Assembly: GCF_018263855.1 (NCBI RefSeq)
Contig: NZ_CP073318.1
Location: 10,478,001 to 10,542,000 of the forward strand
Direction of reading: 5' to 3'
Length of the DNA: 64,000 nt
From: Kutzneria sp. CA-103260
Lineage (GTDB): Bacteria > Actinomycetota > Actinomycetes > Mycobacteriales > Pseudonocardiaceae
Shown: positions 56,224 to 64,000 of the stretch, one piece after another
How the letters are laid out: the number at the start of each line of letters is the position of its first letter
Numbering within the stretch: the stretch's first letter is position 1
Translations under genes and position numbers: made by a program
The notes under the pieces: generated by a model
Database searches by the model: none
Seen by the model: only the letters and a program-made list of their open reading frames with translations
What the model was told of the DNA's origin: nothing

Positions 56224-58703
56224 CGCCGGTTGACCACCGAGCGGGGCAGCACCCGGGCCAGGAAGCCGAGCGGCGCGGTCCGGTGCAGGCTGGCCCGCAG
56301 TTCGGACACCGCCGACACCAGCGACGGGTCGGCCGACTCCCGGCCGCCGTACCACGAGCCCTCGACGGCGGTGATGACCTGACGCAGCGCCTCCCGGCCG
56401 GGCTCGTCCAGTTCGTGCTCACGGGCCAGCCGCCGCCCGGTGGCCCGGACGGTCTCGGTCGCGGACACCGGCGTGCCGCGGTCCACGGACTCGGCCAGCA
56501 CCTCGGCCCACGCGGCGTTGGCGGCGTCGGCCCCGAGCGCGGCGATCAGGTGCAGCCGGACACGTCGGCGCCAGGCGCGGATCGCCGCCGGGGCCACGCA
56601 GACCAGCACCACTGCCAGCAACGCGGTGAGCCACCACGACACGTACGACGCGAGCAGCAGCACCACCACCGCCCAGGCCCCAACCGCCGCCGGTAGCAGC
56701 CACTGGGGCAGCAGCCAACGCGGCAGCTTCAACCGGGTCGGGGCGCCGGCGGACAGCTTCCGTCCGAACAGGCCGAGCAGGATGGACACCGCGAGCGCGA
56801 CCAGGAACAGCACCGCCATCAACCACAGGGGCGGCGCGGTCGGGTTGAGCACCGACGTGCTCGCGTCGTTCTGCGTGCTGGTCGGGGCGGTGGCCGTCGG
56901 CACGACGGAGCGCGTGGCGGTGCTGGTGGTCGGCCCGGACGAGCCGGAGGTGCTGGGCCCGGTGTTGTTGCTGTTGGACGTGCTGGTGTCCGACATGTAC
57001 GGCGGCGCCACCACCCGGCTGCCGGCCGGCGTCGGGTCGAACCGCACCCAGCCGTAGTCCGGGAAGTGGATCTCGACCCAGGCGTGCGCGTCCCCGCCGG
57101 TGATGGTCCGCACGTTCGGGTCGCCGTTGACCGACACGCCCGGCGTGAAGCCGATGGCCACCCGGGTCGGGATGCCCATCGACCGGGTCATCGCGGCCAG
57201 CGCCGACGCGTACTGCTCGCAGAACCCCTTCTTGCTGTTGAACAGGAAGTCGTCCAGCCGGGGCACGTTCGGGTTCTTGGGCGTGGCGTCCAGGCTGTAG
57301 CTGAAGCCGTTCTCGCCGCTGTTGAGGAACAGGGTCAGGGCCCGCACCTTGTCGAAGGTGGTGCCCTGGTTGCCGGTCACCTGCCGGATCAGGGTCTTGA
57401 CCTGCTGGTCCACCTGTACCGGCGCCCGATAGCGCGGGTCGACCTGGGTGTCGTCGACGATGCCCTCGGACCGCAGCTGGTCCTGGCTGGGCATAGTCAG
57501 CTGGGCCCGCTCGACGTAGGTGCCGAACTGCTGGGTGCCGGGGGCCCACAGGGTCTGCGCGGTCGGGTCCCAGCGCCAGTCCGAGCCCAGCCCCTGCACC
57601 GACACCGGCCGGCCGAACACCGGGGCCCACTGGTCGGTGAACTGGTTGGGCTGGATGTTGATCGTGGTCACCGGGCCGCCGATGGCGCTGTCGGTGGCCA
57701 GGTCGTGCCGGCCGACCTGGTCGCCGTCGGCGATCGGCGCGCCGACCTGCCAGCCGTCGTTGTCCACGAACTTGTCCAGCGTGACCAGCCGCAGGTAGTC
57801 GGTGTCCTTCAGGCCGGTGACCCGGAACAGCTCCTGGTTGCTCTGGCTGCTGAGCAGGCCTTCGAGCTTCGTGTACGGCTTGAGCCCGAACGGCCCGCCG
57901 CCCTCGCCGCCGGACCCGCCGCCGGGCAGCCGGCCGACGGTGCCGATCACGGTGAAGCTGCCGCCGACGATCAGGGCCAGCACGATGGAGACGATCACCA
58001 CGCCGGTGGCCTCGTGGCTGGGTGGGTTCTGGGTGGAGCCGATCGCCCCGCTGCGCCGGCCCCGCCACGCCTTGTGCTTCTGCCGGCCGTCGACGGCCAG
58101 CAGTCCGGCGAACGCGGCCGCGCCGAGCACGAAGCTCCACCACGGCAGCATCTCGTCGGCCAGCGACGCCGGCACCGCGTACACGCACAGCAGCACCAGG
58201 CCGGAGGCGGCCGGCGCCTTGGCCTCCACGGTCAGCATGTCCACGACCACCGTGACCAGGCCGATGGCCACCACGATCAGGCACAGGATGGGCGGGTCGG
58301 CCGGCACCGGCGGGACCTCGGTCTGCACCGCGGTGACCGACTTGCCCAGCACCTCGGCCAGGTCGCGCAGCGCCGCCGGCCCGGGCAGGATGAGCAGGAT
58401 CCCGTTGGTGCTGAACGACATCGTCAGCAGGCACAGCAGCACGAACAGCTCGCCCAGCGCGATCACCGGCGGCTGCATGCGCAGCTGCCGCAGCAGCATG
58501 CCGGTGCCGACGATCATGCCGATGGCGATCAGCAGGTAGAACAGCCACACCGTGCCCTGCACCACGCCGGACAGCGCCGTGGCCGCGCACAGCACGGCGA
58601 AGCCGGCGGCGATCGGCGTGGTCGGCAGCGTCCAGATCGGCTCGGGCGGCGGGACCGACGGTTGGGCCCGGTGCCGCGGCGGCCGCACGTCCGATGCGGT
58701 CAT
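56220..58703 (-). CDS. tgpA: TgpA-type membrane transglutaminase
   Basis: 827 residues, ATG 58703. Five or more N-terminal transmembrane helices (about 30-210, for example VLCAATALSGVVQGTVWLFYLLIAIGMIVG), then a large external domain with the transglutaminase core: C495 (GFCEQYASALAAM), H540 (GDAHAWVEI) and D near 555 (VRFDPTPA). A Ser/Thr-rich linker and two more helices precede a C-terminal cytoplasmic DUF4129-like segment. The gene is the third of moxR-DUF58-tgpA, a conserved set that assembles or modifies cell-surface proteins, with MoxR as chaperone. Start overlaps DUF58 stop by 1-3 bp. Confidence 0.92.
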   Translation of the reverse strand: MTASDVRPPRHRAQPSVPPPEPIWTLPTTPIAAGFAVLCAATALSGVVQGTVWLFYLLIAIGMIVGTGMLLRQLRMQPPVIALGELFVLLCLLTMSFSTNGILLILPGPAALRDLAEVLGKSVTAVQTEVPPVPADPPILCLIVVAIGLVTVVVDMLTVEAKAPAASGLVLLCVYAVPASLADEMLPWWSFVLGAAAFAGLLAVDGRQKHKAWRGRRSGAIGSTQNPPSHEATGVVIVSIVLALIVGGSFTVIGTVGRLPGGGSGGEGGGPFGLKPYTKLEGLLSSQSNQELFRVTGLKDTDYLRLVTLDKFVDNDGWQVGAPIADGDQVGRHDLATDSAIGGPVTTINIQPNQFTDQWAPVFGRPVSVQGLGSDWRWDPTAQTLWAPGTQQFGTYVERAQLTMPSQDQLRSEGIVDDTQVDPRYRAPVQVDQQVKTLIRQVTGNQGTTFDKVRALTLFLNSGENGFSYSLDATPKNPNVPRLDDFLFNSKKGFCEQYASALAAMTRSMGIPTRVAIGFTPGVSVNGDPNVRTITGGDAHAWVEIHFPDYGWVRFDPTPAGSRVVAPPYMSDTSTSNSNNTGPSTSGSSGPTTSTATRSVVPTATAPTSTQNDASTSVLNPTAPPLWLMAVLFLVALAVSILLGLFGRKLSAGAPTRLKLPRWLLPQWLLPAAVGAWAVVVLLLASYVSWWLTALLAVVLVCVAPAAIRAWRRRVRLHLIAALGADAANAAWAEVLAESVDRGTPVSATETVRATGRRLAREHELDEPGREALRQVITAVEGSWYGGRESADPSLVSAVSELRASLHRTAPLGFLARVLPRSVVNRR

Positions 58704-59974
58704 CAGGCGATTCCCCCTTCGGCCATGGTGATCGCGCCGCCCCGGGTGCCGGCCCGGCACAGCTCGGACCACACCACGCCCATCGGCACGTCCGGCTTGG
58801 CGATCACCACGCCCCAGCCGGAGCCGCGCAACAGCCGGACGGCGTCGGTCAGTTCGGTGGCCGCGGTGGCGTCCGCGCCCGGCGCCCAGGCCGTGACGTC
58901 CAGCAGCACCGCCAGGCTGCGCGTGACGCGCGGTCGGTGCCGCATCAGCTCACTGGCCGCCGCCGGGTTGGCCGCGCCGAGCACGGCGATCAGCTCCTGC
59001 CCGTTGCCGGGGTCGCCGCCGCACACCAGGTCCCGGTGGTGCGACGGGTGCAGCGCGGCCAGCGCGTCCAGCACCACCACGTCGCTGTGCCCGGCGTCGG
59101 CGAAGCCGCCGGCGAGCACCTTGCCGTCCTCGGTGACCAGCCGCACCTGGTGGCCGTGCCGGTGCAGGTGCAGGCAGATGCTGGCGGTCATCGAGATGGC
59201 CCACTCCAGACTGCTGGTCGGGCCGGTGCCGCGGTGCGCGGCCGAGCGGTGGTCGAGCAGCACGGTGGTGCCGCCGCGCCACGGCTTCTCCTCCAGCCGC
59301 ACCATCAGCTCGTCCCGGCGGGCCGAGGACCGCCAGTGCACCTTGCGCAGGTCGTCGCCGTGCCGGTACTGCCGCACCACGGCGTCGTCCTCGCCCTGGC
59401 CGGAACGCAGCCGCACCGCGCCCTCCTCGCCCGCGCCCATGCCGGCGCCGCCGGGCAGCCCGGTCAGGCCGTGCACGCGGGGCACCACGACCAGGCGGGT
59501 GCTGCCGGCCAGCTCGCGGTCGAACTCGGCCATGCCGAACGGATCGGTGATGCGCCCCAGCAGCGGGCCCACGTGCTGGACCCCGCGCAGCACCGGCCGC
59601 AGCTGGTAGCGCAGCGGGACGAGGTGGTGGCGCGGCAACCGCTCCAGCACGAAGCGGGGCCGGCTGCCCAGCGCGTACGGCACGCCGTCCTCCAGCAGCA
59701 GGCCGCCGGTGGGCAGCCGGCCGTCGCTGCGGATGTCGACGCGGACCTCGGCGGTGCCGCCGACCGGCACCCGGTCCGGCAGCACGTACCGGGTGGCCGA
59801 CAACCCGACCCGGGAACGCGACGTGAGCAGCGCGGCCAGCACCGGCAGCGCCACCACGAACACGGCGATGCGCAGCAGGTCGCGCTCGTTGAGCACCATG
59901 GAGCAGACGGCCGCGGCCAGGCCCGCCGCCATCAGGCAGCGTCCGCGGGTCGTCAGTCCGGAGAGCACCTTCAT
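58703..59974 (-). CDS. DUF58 membrane protein
   Basis: 423 residues, ATG 59974; TTG 59977 is also in frame. Two helices near the N-terminus (RCLMAAGLAAAVCSMVL and LRIAVFVVALPVLAALL) are followed by a beta domain and the DUF58 core YRHGDDLRKVHWRSSARRDELMVRLEE, then a von Willebrand A-like domain LDHRSAAHRG. DUF58 proteins pair with MoxR ATPases and transglutaminase-like membrane proteins, as here. Its molecular job is unknown. Coupled to moxR (TGATG). Confidence 0.92.
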   Translation of the reverse strand: MKVLSGLTTRGRCLMAAGLAAAVCSMVLNERDLLRIAVFVVALPVLAALLTSRSRVGLSATRYVLPDRVPVGGTAEVRVDIRSDGRLPTGGLLLEDGVPYALGSRPRFVLERLPRHHLVPLRYQLRPVLRGVQHVGPLLGRITDPFGMAEFDRELAGSTRLVVVPRVHGLTGLPGGAGMGAGEEGAVRLRSGQGEDDAVVRQYRHGDDLRKVHWRSSARRDELMVRLEEKPWRGGTTVLLDHRSAAHRGTGPTSSLEWAISMTASICLHLHRHGHQVRLVTEDGKVLAGGFADAGHSDVVVLDALAALHPSHHRDLVCGGDPGNGQELIAVLGAANPAAASELMRHRPRVTRSLAVLLDVTAWAPGADATAATELTDAVRLLRGSGWGVVIAKPDVPMGVVWSELCRAGTRGGAITMAEGGIA

Positions 59975-61047
59975 CAATGCCCTTGCCGCAGCCAGCGCCC
60001 GTTGGGGCCGGACACGGGTTGGGCGACCTGGCCGTTGCCGCCGTGCGGTATCACCACGCGCTGCAGCACGCTGCGGATCAGGTCGGCCGGCGAGCGCCGC
60101 GAGGCCAGCGCCTCAGCGGTCAACACCAGGCGGTGGGCCAGCACCGGCACCGCGACCGCGTGCACGTCGTCCGGCACCACGAACTCGCGGCCGGCCAGCG
60201 CCGCCTGCGCCCGCGCGGCCCGCACCAGGTGCAGCGTCGACCGCGGCGAGGCGCCCAGCCGCAGCTCCGGCAGCCGGCGGGTGGCCGAGACCAGTTCGAC
60301 GGCGTACCGCTTGATCTCCGGCGACAGGTGCACCGAGCGGACCGCCGCCACCAGCTGCTTGATCTGCTCGGCGTCCGACACCGGGCGCAGGTCCTCCAGC
60401 GGGTCCCGGCCGGCGTGCTCGTCGACCATGGCCAGCTCGGCCTGCGGGTCCGGGTAGCCGATGGACACCCGGCAGGTGAAGCGGTCCCGCTGGGCCTCGG
60501 GCAGGGCGTAGGTGCCCTCCATCTCGATCGGGTTCTGGGTGGCGATGACCATGAACGGGGAGCCCAGCGCGTAGGTCTGCCCGTCGATGGTGACCTGGTG
60601 CTCCTCCATGCACTCCAGCAGCGCCGACTGGGTCTTGGGGGAGGCGCGGTTGATCTCGTCGCCGACCACGATGTTGGCGAACACCGGACCCGGGCGGAAC
60701 TCGAAGTCGCTGGTGTTGCGGTTGAAGATGGAGACGCCGGTGATGTCGCTGGGCAGCAGGTCCGGCGTGAACTGCACGCGGCTGACCGTGCAGTCGATGG
60801 ACCGGGCCAGCGCCTTGGCCAGCGAGGTCTTGCCCACCCCGGGCACGTCCTCGACCAGCAGGTGGCCCTCGGCCAGCAGCGTGACCAGCGCGACCCGCAC
60901 CACCTCGGGTTTGCCCACCAGCACGTGCTCGACGTTGGCCGCGATCCGCTGCGCGGTGTCGTGCAGCCGGCCGAGCGCCGACTGCGGCGGCTCCGGCGCG
61001 CCGGCGGGGCCGGGGGCCTGCGTGGTCGGCGGGGTACTCGACGTCAA
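59974..61047 (-). CDS. moxR: MoxR-family AAA+ ATPase
   Basis: 357 residues from TTG 61047 with GGAGGGC five nt upstream. Walker A EDVPGVGKTS, Walker B IVVGDEINRASPKTQSALLECMEE, sensor MVIATQNPIEMEGTYALPEAQRDRF. A C-terminal winged-helix-like lid (ALVSATRRLPELRLGASPR) follows. The N-terminal 25 residues are Pro-rich. MoxR ATPases act as chaperones maturing the products of their operons. First gene of moxR-DUF58-tgpA, divergent from mraZ. Confidence 0.95.
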   Translation of the reverse strand: MTSSTPPTTQAPGPAGAPEPPQSALGRLHDTAQRIAANVEHVLVGKPEVVRVALVTLLAEGHLLVEDVPGVGKTSLAKALARSIDCTVSRVQFTPDLLPSDITGVSIFNRNTSDFEFRPGPVFANIVVGDEINRASPKTQSALLECMEEHQVTIDGQTYALGSPFMVIATQNPIEMEGTYALPEAQRDRFTCRVSIGYPDPQAELAMVDEHAGRDPLEDLRPVSDAEQIKQLVAAVRSVHLSPEIKRYAVELVSATRRLPELRLGASPRSTLHLVRAARAQAALAGREFVVPDDVHAVAVPVLAHRLVLTAEALASRRSPADLIRSVLQRVVIPHGGNGQVAQPVSGPNGRWLRQGH

Positions 61048-61345
61048 CTTCGCCCTCCAAAGGCCACCGCGAGGGTCTCGCGTGGCATCAGCGTTCTTTG
61101 CAGTGTGTCAAATCGCGGCGAAGGCCCCCAAGGAATCCGCGCAATCGCCCGCCGACCCGCCCCCCCGGGATCCCCCACTCCGCCCCACCGGAGCCGGCCG
61201 AAGGGTCCCGGGAGGGGGTCCGGACGATCATCGGGGGTGTCGCCGGGTGGAGTGAGCCCGATCCCGCCCCACTCCGGCCCCCACCGCTCCTACCTGCGAA
61301 AACCGTCGAGAAAAACGAATTCCGGCGGGCCTGTCGGCGTTGACT
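61048..61345. other. Divergent intergenic region, moxR to mraZ
   Basis: 298 bp without a supported gene. The sequence is C/G-biased, with Pro/Arg-type triplets that could be mistaken for coding. It presumably holds the promoters of both operons; I could not define either -35/-10 pair with confidence. The MraZ box follows at 61346. Confidence 0.5.
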
Positions 61346-61380
61346 GTGGCGGAAAGTGGGGTAGTGTGGCGGCCGGTGGG
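61346..61380 (+). promoter_or_regulatory. MraZ operator: four GTGG[GC] repeats, 10-bp period
   Basis: GTGGC, GTGGG, GTGGC and GTGGG start at 61346, 61356, 61366 and 61376 with exactly 5 bp between them. E. coli MraZ binds three TGGG-type repeats with the same 5-bp spacing upstream of its own gene. The array begins 105 bp before the mraZ start. Confidence 0.88.
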
Positions 61381-61450
61381 GCGAACGGGGGTCCCATCGC
61401 CGGTCCGGTCCCTGCCCGGGGACTTGGTTCGGGTTGGAGGTGGGCGTGAG

Positions 61451-61882
61451 GTGTTCCTCGGCACGCACACCCCCAAGCTGGATGACAAGGGTCGGCTGAC
61501 GCTGCCGGCGAAGTTTCGGGACGCGCTCGCAGGGGGTCTCATGGTCACCAAGGGCCAGGACCACTGCCTCTACGTGTTCCCGCGCGCGGAGTTCGAGCAG
61601 ATGGCCCGCAAAGTGGCGGAGGCTCCCCTGACCAACGAGGCGGTCCGGGCGTACCAGCGCTATCTGTTCGCGGGCACCGACGAGCAGCGGCCGGACGGCC
61701 AGGGACGCGTCACCATCGTCCCCGAACTGCGCCGCTACGCCGGGCTGGCCAAGGACTGCGTGGTGATCGGCGCGATCACCCGCCTGGAGATCTGGGACGC
61801 GCAGGCCTGGCAGCGCTACCTGGACGAGCACGAGGACGACTACGCGCAGGCCCGGGAGGAGGTTCTTCCCGGACTGTTCTGA
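61451..61882 (+). CDS. mraZ: Transcriptional regulator MraZ
   Basis: 143 residues from GTG 61451 after GGAGGTGGG; the frame is open upstream but family members start FLGTHTPKLDDKGRLTLP. Two AbrB-like SpoVT half-domains are visible: DDKGRLTLPAKFRD and DGQGRVTIVPELRRYAG, each with the DxxGR motif. MraZ forms a ring-shaped oligomer that binds direct repeats and represses the dcw cluster. First gene of mraZ-rsmH-ftsL-ftsI. Confidence 0.96.
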   Translation: MFLGTHTPKLDDKGRLTLPAKFRDALAGGLMVTKGQDHCLYVFPRAEFEQMARKVAEAPLTNEAVRAYQRYLFAGTDEQRPDGQGRVTIVPELRRYAGLAKDCVVIGAITRLEIWDAQAWQRYLDEHEDDYAQAREEVLPGLF

Positions 61883-62070
61883 GAAATGGGTCATGACCGA
61901 CCCGGGTGCCGTTTGGCCTCGGTCCGCTCGGCTATCGGCCCTGGCGCACCTTCCCCGGCGCCAGGTTCGACGGGCGGGCGGGGACCTGACTGCATCCGAA
62001 GCCGGCAAGGCTCGACCCATAACCGATGAAAGGGGAGTGAGCGGCAGCCGCGGGTGGAAGGGGGTTGGCC

Positions 62071-63042
62071 GTGACCGACATGTCCGACCAGCCAAGGGCC
62101 AAGCATGTGCCCGTCCTGCTCGACCGCATCGTGGAGCTGTTCGCGCCCGCGCTGTCCGGCCAGCCGTCCGTGCTGGTGGACTGCACGCTCGGCCTGGGCG
62201 GCCATTCGCACGCGCTGCTGTCGGCCTACCCACAGCTCACCCTGATCGGGCTGGACCGCGATCCCGAGGCGCTGTCCCTGGCCGGACGGCGCCTGGCCGA
62301 GTTCGGCGACCGGGTGCGTCTTGTCCATGCCGTGTACGACGAGTTGCCAGCGGTGTTGGTTCAGCAGGGTGTGGCTGAAGTGAACGGTGTTCTGTTCGAC
62401 CTCGGCGTCTCCTCGCTCCAGCTGGACGTGGCCGAGCGCGGCTTCGCCTACGCCCAGGACGCGCCGCTGGACATGCGGATGGACCCGACCACCGGGCAGA
62501 CCGCCGCCGATGTGCTCAACAGCTACCCGTTCGCCGACCTGGCCCGGATCCTGCGCGAGTACGGCGAGGAGCGGTTCGCCGGCAAGATCGCCAAGGCCAT
62601 CGTGGCCGAGCGGGCCAAGGAGCCGTTCACCACCAGCCCGCGGCTGGTGCAGCTGCTGCACGACGTGATCCCGGCGGCCAGCAAGCGCACCGGCGGGCAC
62701 CCGGCCAAGCGCACCTTCCAGGCGCTGCGCATCGAGGTCAACGGCGAGCTGGAGGTGCTGCGGCGGGCCGTCCCGGCCGCGCTGTCGGCGTTGGTTGTCG
62801 GCGGCCGCATCGTCGTCGAGTCGTACCACTCGCTGGAGGACCGGCTGGTGAAGCGGGCCCTCACCGAGCTGTCGGTGTCGACCAGTCCGCTCGACCTGCC
62901 GGTGGAACTGCCCGGGCACGGCCCGGAGCTGAAGCTGGTCACCCGCGGCGCGGAGCAGGCGGGTGAGCAGGAGATCGCCGACAACCCGCGGTCGGCGTCC
63001 GTGCGGCTGCGTGCCGCGGAACGGATCCGGAGGGCGTCATGA
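62071..63042 (+). CDS. rsmH: 16S rRNA m4C1402 N4-methyltransferase RsmH (MraW)
   Basis: 323 residues, GTG 62071, about 7 nt after GGAAGGGG; TTG 62065 is the alternative. KHVPVLLDRIVELFAPAL starts the family domain, with SAM motif VDCTLGLGGHSHALL and LIGLDRDPEALSLA, VLFDLGVSSLQLD and the NTYSFHS-equivalent LVVGGRIVVESYHSLEDRLVKRAL. It methylates C1402 of 16S rRNA. It overlaps ftsL by 4 bp. A 188-bp gap separates it from mraZ and holds no visible gene. Confidence 0.96.
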   Translation: MTDMSDQPRAKHVPVLLDRIVELFAPALSGQPSVLVDCTLGLGGHSHALLSAYPQLTLIGLDRDPEALSLAGRRLAEFGDRVRLVHAVYDELPAVLVQQGVAEVNGVLFDLGVSSLQLDVAERGFAYAQDAPLDMRMDPTTGQTAADVLNSYPFADLARILREYGEERFAGKIAKAIVAERAKEPFTTSPRLVQLLHDVIPAASKRTGGHPAKRTFQALRIEVNGELEVLRRAVPAALSALVVGGRIVVESYHSLEDRLVKRALTELSVSTSPLDLPVELPGHGPELKLVTRGAEQAGEQEIADNPRSASVRLRAAERIRRAS

Positions 63043-63662
63043 GCGCACCCGCACCCGTGGGCGCGCCGTCGCCCAACACCACGACCCGCCGGAAGGGCCG
63101 GGACAGCGAACGCAAGATCGAGCGCGATCCGGCGCAGCCCGGCACCCGGGCCACCCGCGGCCGGACCACCGCCGCCCAGCGCGCGTACGCCCGCAAGGCC
63201 AGCCGCAAGCAGCGGTGGCCGTGGGCGAACCAGGCCGCCGGGCTGAAGGTGGCCTCGCGCACCCCGTTCGTGCTGCTGGTGATGGGGCTGCTGGCGGCCG
63301 GCGTGGTGGTGACGCTGTTCCTGTCGTTGTCCGCGGTCGCCGACTCGTACCGGCTCGAGGACGCCAGGAAGAAGACCACGGACCTGACCAGCCGGGTGGA
63401 GCAGCTCAAGGCCGACGTGGCCAAGGGCGAGTCGCCCGAGGTGCTCTACGACCAGGCCCGCAAGCTGGGCATGGTGCCGGCGCCCGACCCGGGGCGGCTC
63501 AAGGTCAACCCGGATGGCTCGGTGAGCCTGACCGGCAGCCCGACCGCCGCGACCACGACCACCACGCCGCCACCTTCGTCATCCACCTCGACTCCGCCGG
63601 CCAACAGCTCCACCACCAACTCGTCCACCAGCCAGCCGCCTGCCTCAGGAGGAGGCCACTAG
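63039..63662 (+). CDS. ftsL: FtsL-like cell division protein with long basic head and Ser/Thr/Pro tail
   Basis: 207 residues, ATG 63039 overlapping rsmH. A basic cytoplasmic head of about 75 residues (SRKQRWPWANQ), one membrane helix (TPFVLLVMGLLAAGVVVTLFLSLS), a coiled coil (YRLEDARKKTTDLTSRVEQLKADVA) and the conserved YDQARKLGMVPA. The C-terminal 45 residues are Thr/Ser/Pro-rich (AATTTTTPPPSSS), unusual for E. coli FtsL but common in actinobacteria. FtsL forms the FtsQLB complex that activates FtsWI at the division site. Confidence 0.9.
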   Translation: MSAPAPVGAPSPNTTTRRKGRDSERKIERDPAQPGTRATRGRTTAAQRAYARKASRKQRWPWANQAAGLKVASRTPFVLLVMGLLAAGVVVTLFLSLSAVADSYRLEDARKKTTDLTSRVEQLKADVAKGESPEVLYDQARKLGMVPAPDPGRLKVNPDGSVSLTGSPTAATTTTTPPPSSSTSTPPANSSTTNSSTSQPPASGGGH

Positions 63663-64000
63663 ATGCCCGCCAACCGCACCACCGGCGGGCGTCCAGCCAC
63701 GCGTCCCCGCCCCGTCGTCCGCAGCGGGGGGCCGGCGCCGCGACCGGCCGGCCGCAAGTCGCGCCTCGGCGCGCCGGCCGGCGTCGGCAACCACCCCAAG
63801 CGGATCGTGCTGAGCCGGCTGCTGATGGTCGCCGTGCTGGTCATCGCCGGCGTGCGGCTGGTGCAGGTGCAGGGCGTGCAGGCCGCCGAGCTGTCGGCCG
63901 CCGCCGAGCGGCAGCGGGCCACCCTGACCACCACCCAGGCGCTGCGCGGGCAGATCCTCGACCGCAACGGCACCCAGCTGGCGTTCAGCGTGGAGACCCG
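63663..64000 (+). CDS. ftsI: FtsI / penicillin-binding protein 2 (5' part)
   Basis: ATG 63663 directly after the ftsL stop; only about 112 codons are inside the window. A Pro/Arg-rich cytoplasmic stretch is followed by a single membrane helix (RLLMVAVLVIAGVRLVQVQ) and the start of the pedestal domain (RATLTTTQALRGQILDRNGTQLAF), the class B PBP signature RGxIxDRNG. This transpeptidase cross-links septal peptidoglycan. The catalytic domain lies outside. Confidence 0.93.
   Translation, partial: MPANRTTGGRPATRPRPVVRSGGPAPRPAGRKSRLGAPAGVGNHPKRIVLSRLLMVAVLVIAGVRLVQVQGVQAAELSAAAERQRATLTTTQALRGQILDRNGTQLAFSVET

Noticed and set aside
61098..61343. An 81-codon frame between moxR and mraZ
   Set aside because: Pro/Arg-rich with no ribosome site and composition typical of noncoding GC-rich DNA.

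Overview
This is a 64 kb piece of a high-GC actinobacterial chromosome. It most resembles the order Pseudonocardiales (Amycolatopsis/Kutzneria/Saccharothrix type). The evidence is the GC-rich codon use, frequent GTG and TTG starts, GGAGG ribosome sites mixed with apparently leaderless genes, and two conserved actinobacterial gene orders: rimO-pgsA-cinA-clgR-pspA-pspM-like (10.5-16.2 kb) and mraZ-rsmH-ftsL-ftsI at the right edge. No rRNA, tRNA, CRISPR array or transposase was seen. Coordinates were read by eye, with starts moved where a ribosome site, signal peptide or family N-terminus argued for it.

Layout. 0-8.6 kb: a cut-off argA-type acetyltransferase, a 1577-residue ATPase with four tandem CbxX/CfqX AAA+ modules, and a secreted subtilisin. 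8.7-10.5 kb: a two-gene AAA-ATPase/RloB module that looks like a defence system. 10.5-16.2 kb: rimO, pgsA, cinA, then clgR and the phage-shock genes, with an envelope-stress-type promoter and a ClgR operator before clgR. 16.5-21.2 kb: a uracil/xanthine permease, a secreted sedolisin, and pyrD. 21.2-25.3 kb: an NLR-like NB-ARC/TPR protein, a glycosyltransferase-like protein carrying a heptanucleotide slippage tract, and a 126-residue protein with a helical N-domain and a C-terminal amyloid-type motif. 25.4-30.6 kb: nei2, a ParA-type ATPase, a methyltransferase, a second sedolisin and dinB. 30.6-37.8 kb: a 43-residue secreted peptide divergent from a LAL/LuxR regulator, membrane proteins, an acyltransferase, and an iron-boxed PepSY operon.

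37.8-50.4 kb is a sugar-utilisation island: a ribose-type ABC importer, a frameshifted enolase-superfamily gene, a FadR-type regulator and two large secreted glycoside hydrolases (GH95-like and GH87-like), with palindromic candidate operators. 50.5-56.2 kb holds small cell-envelope and regulatory genes, a DUF3040 membrane protein, two hydrolases and a methyltransferase. 56.2-61.0 kb is a moxR-DUF58-transglutaminase operon, divergent from the dcw cell-wall/division cluster, which begins at mraZ with a four-repeat MraZ box.

The strongest candidate for an undescribed system is the NLR plus amyloid-motif effector at 21.2-25.3 kb. The two proteins carry related N-x-F-[ST]-G ... Q motifs at the positions expected for amyloid templating (N-terminus of the NLR, C-terminus of the effector).
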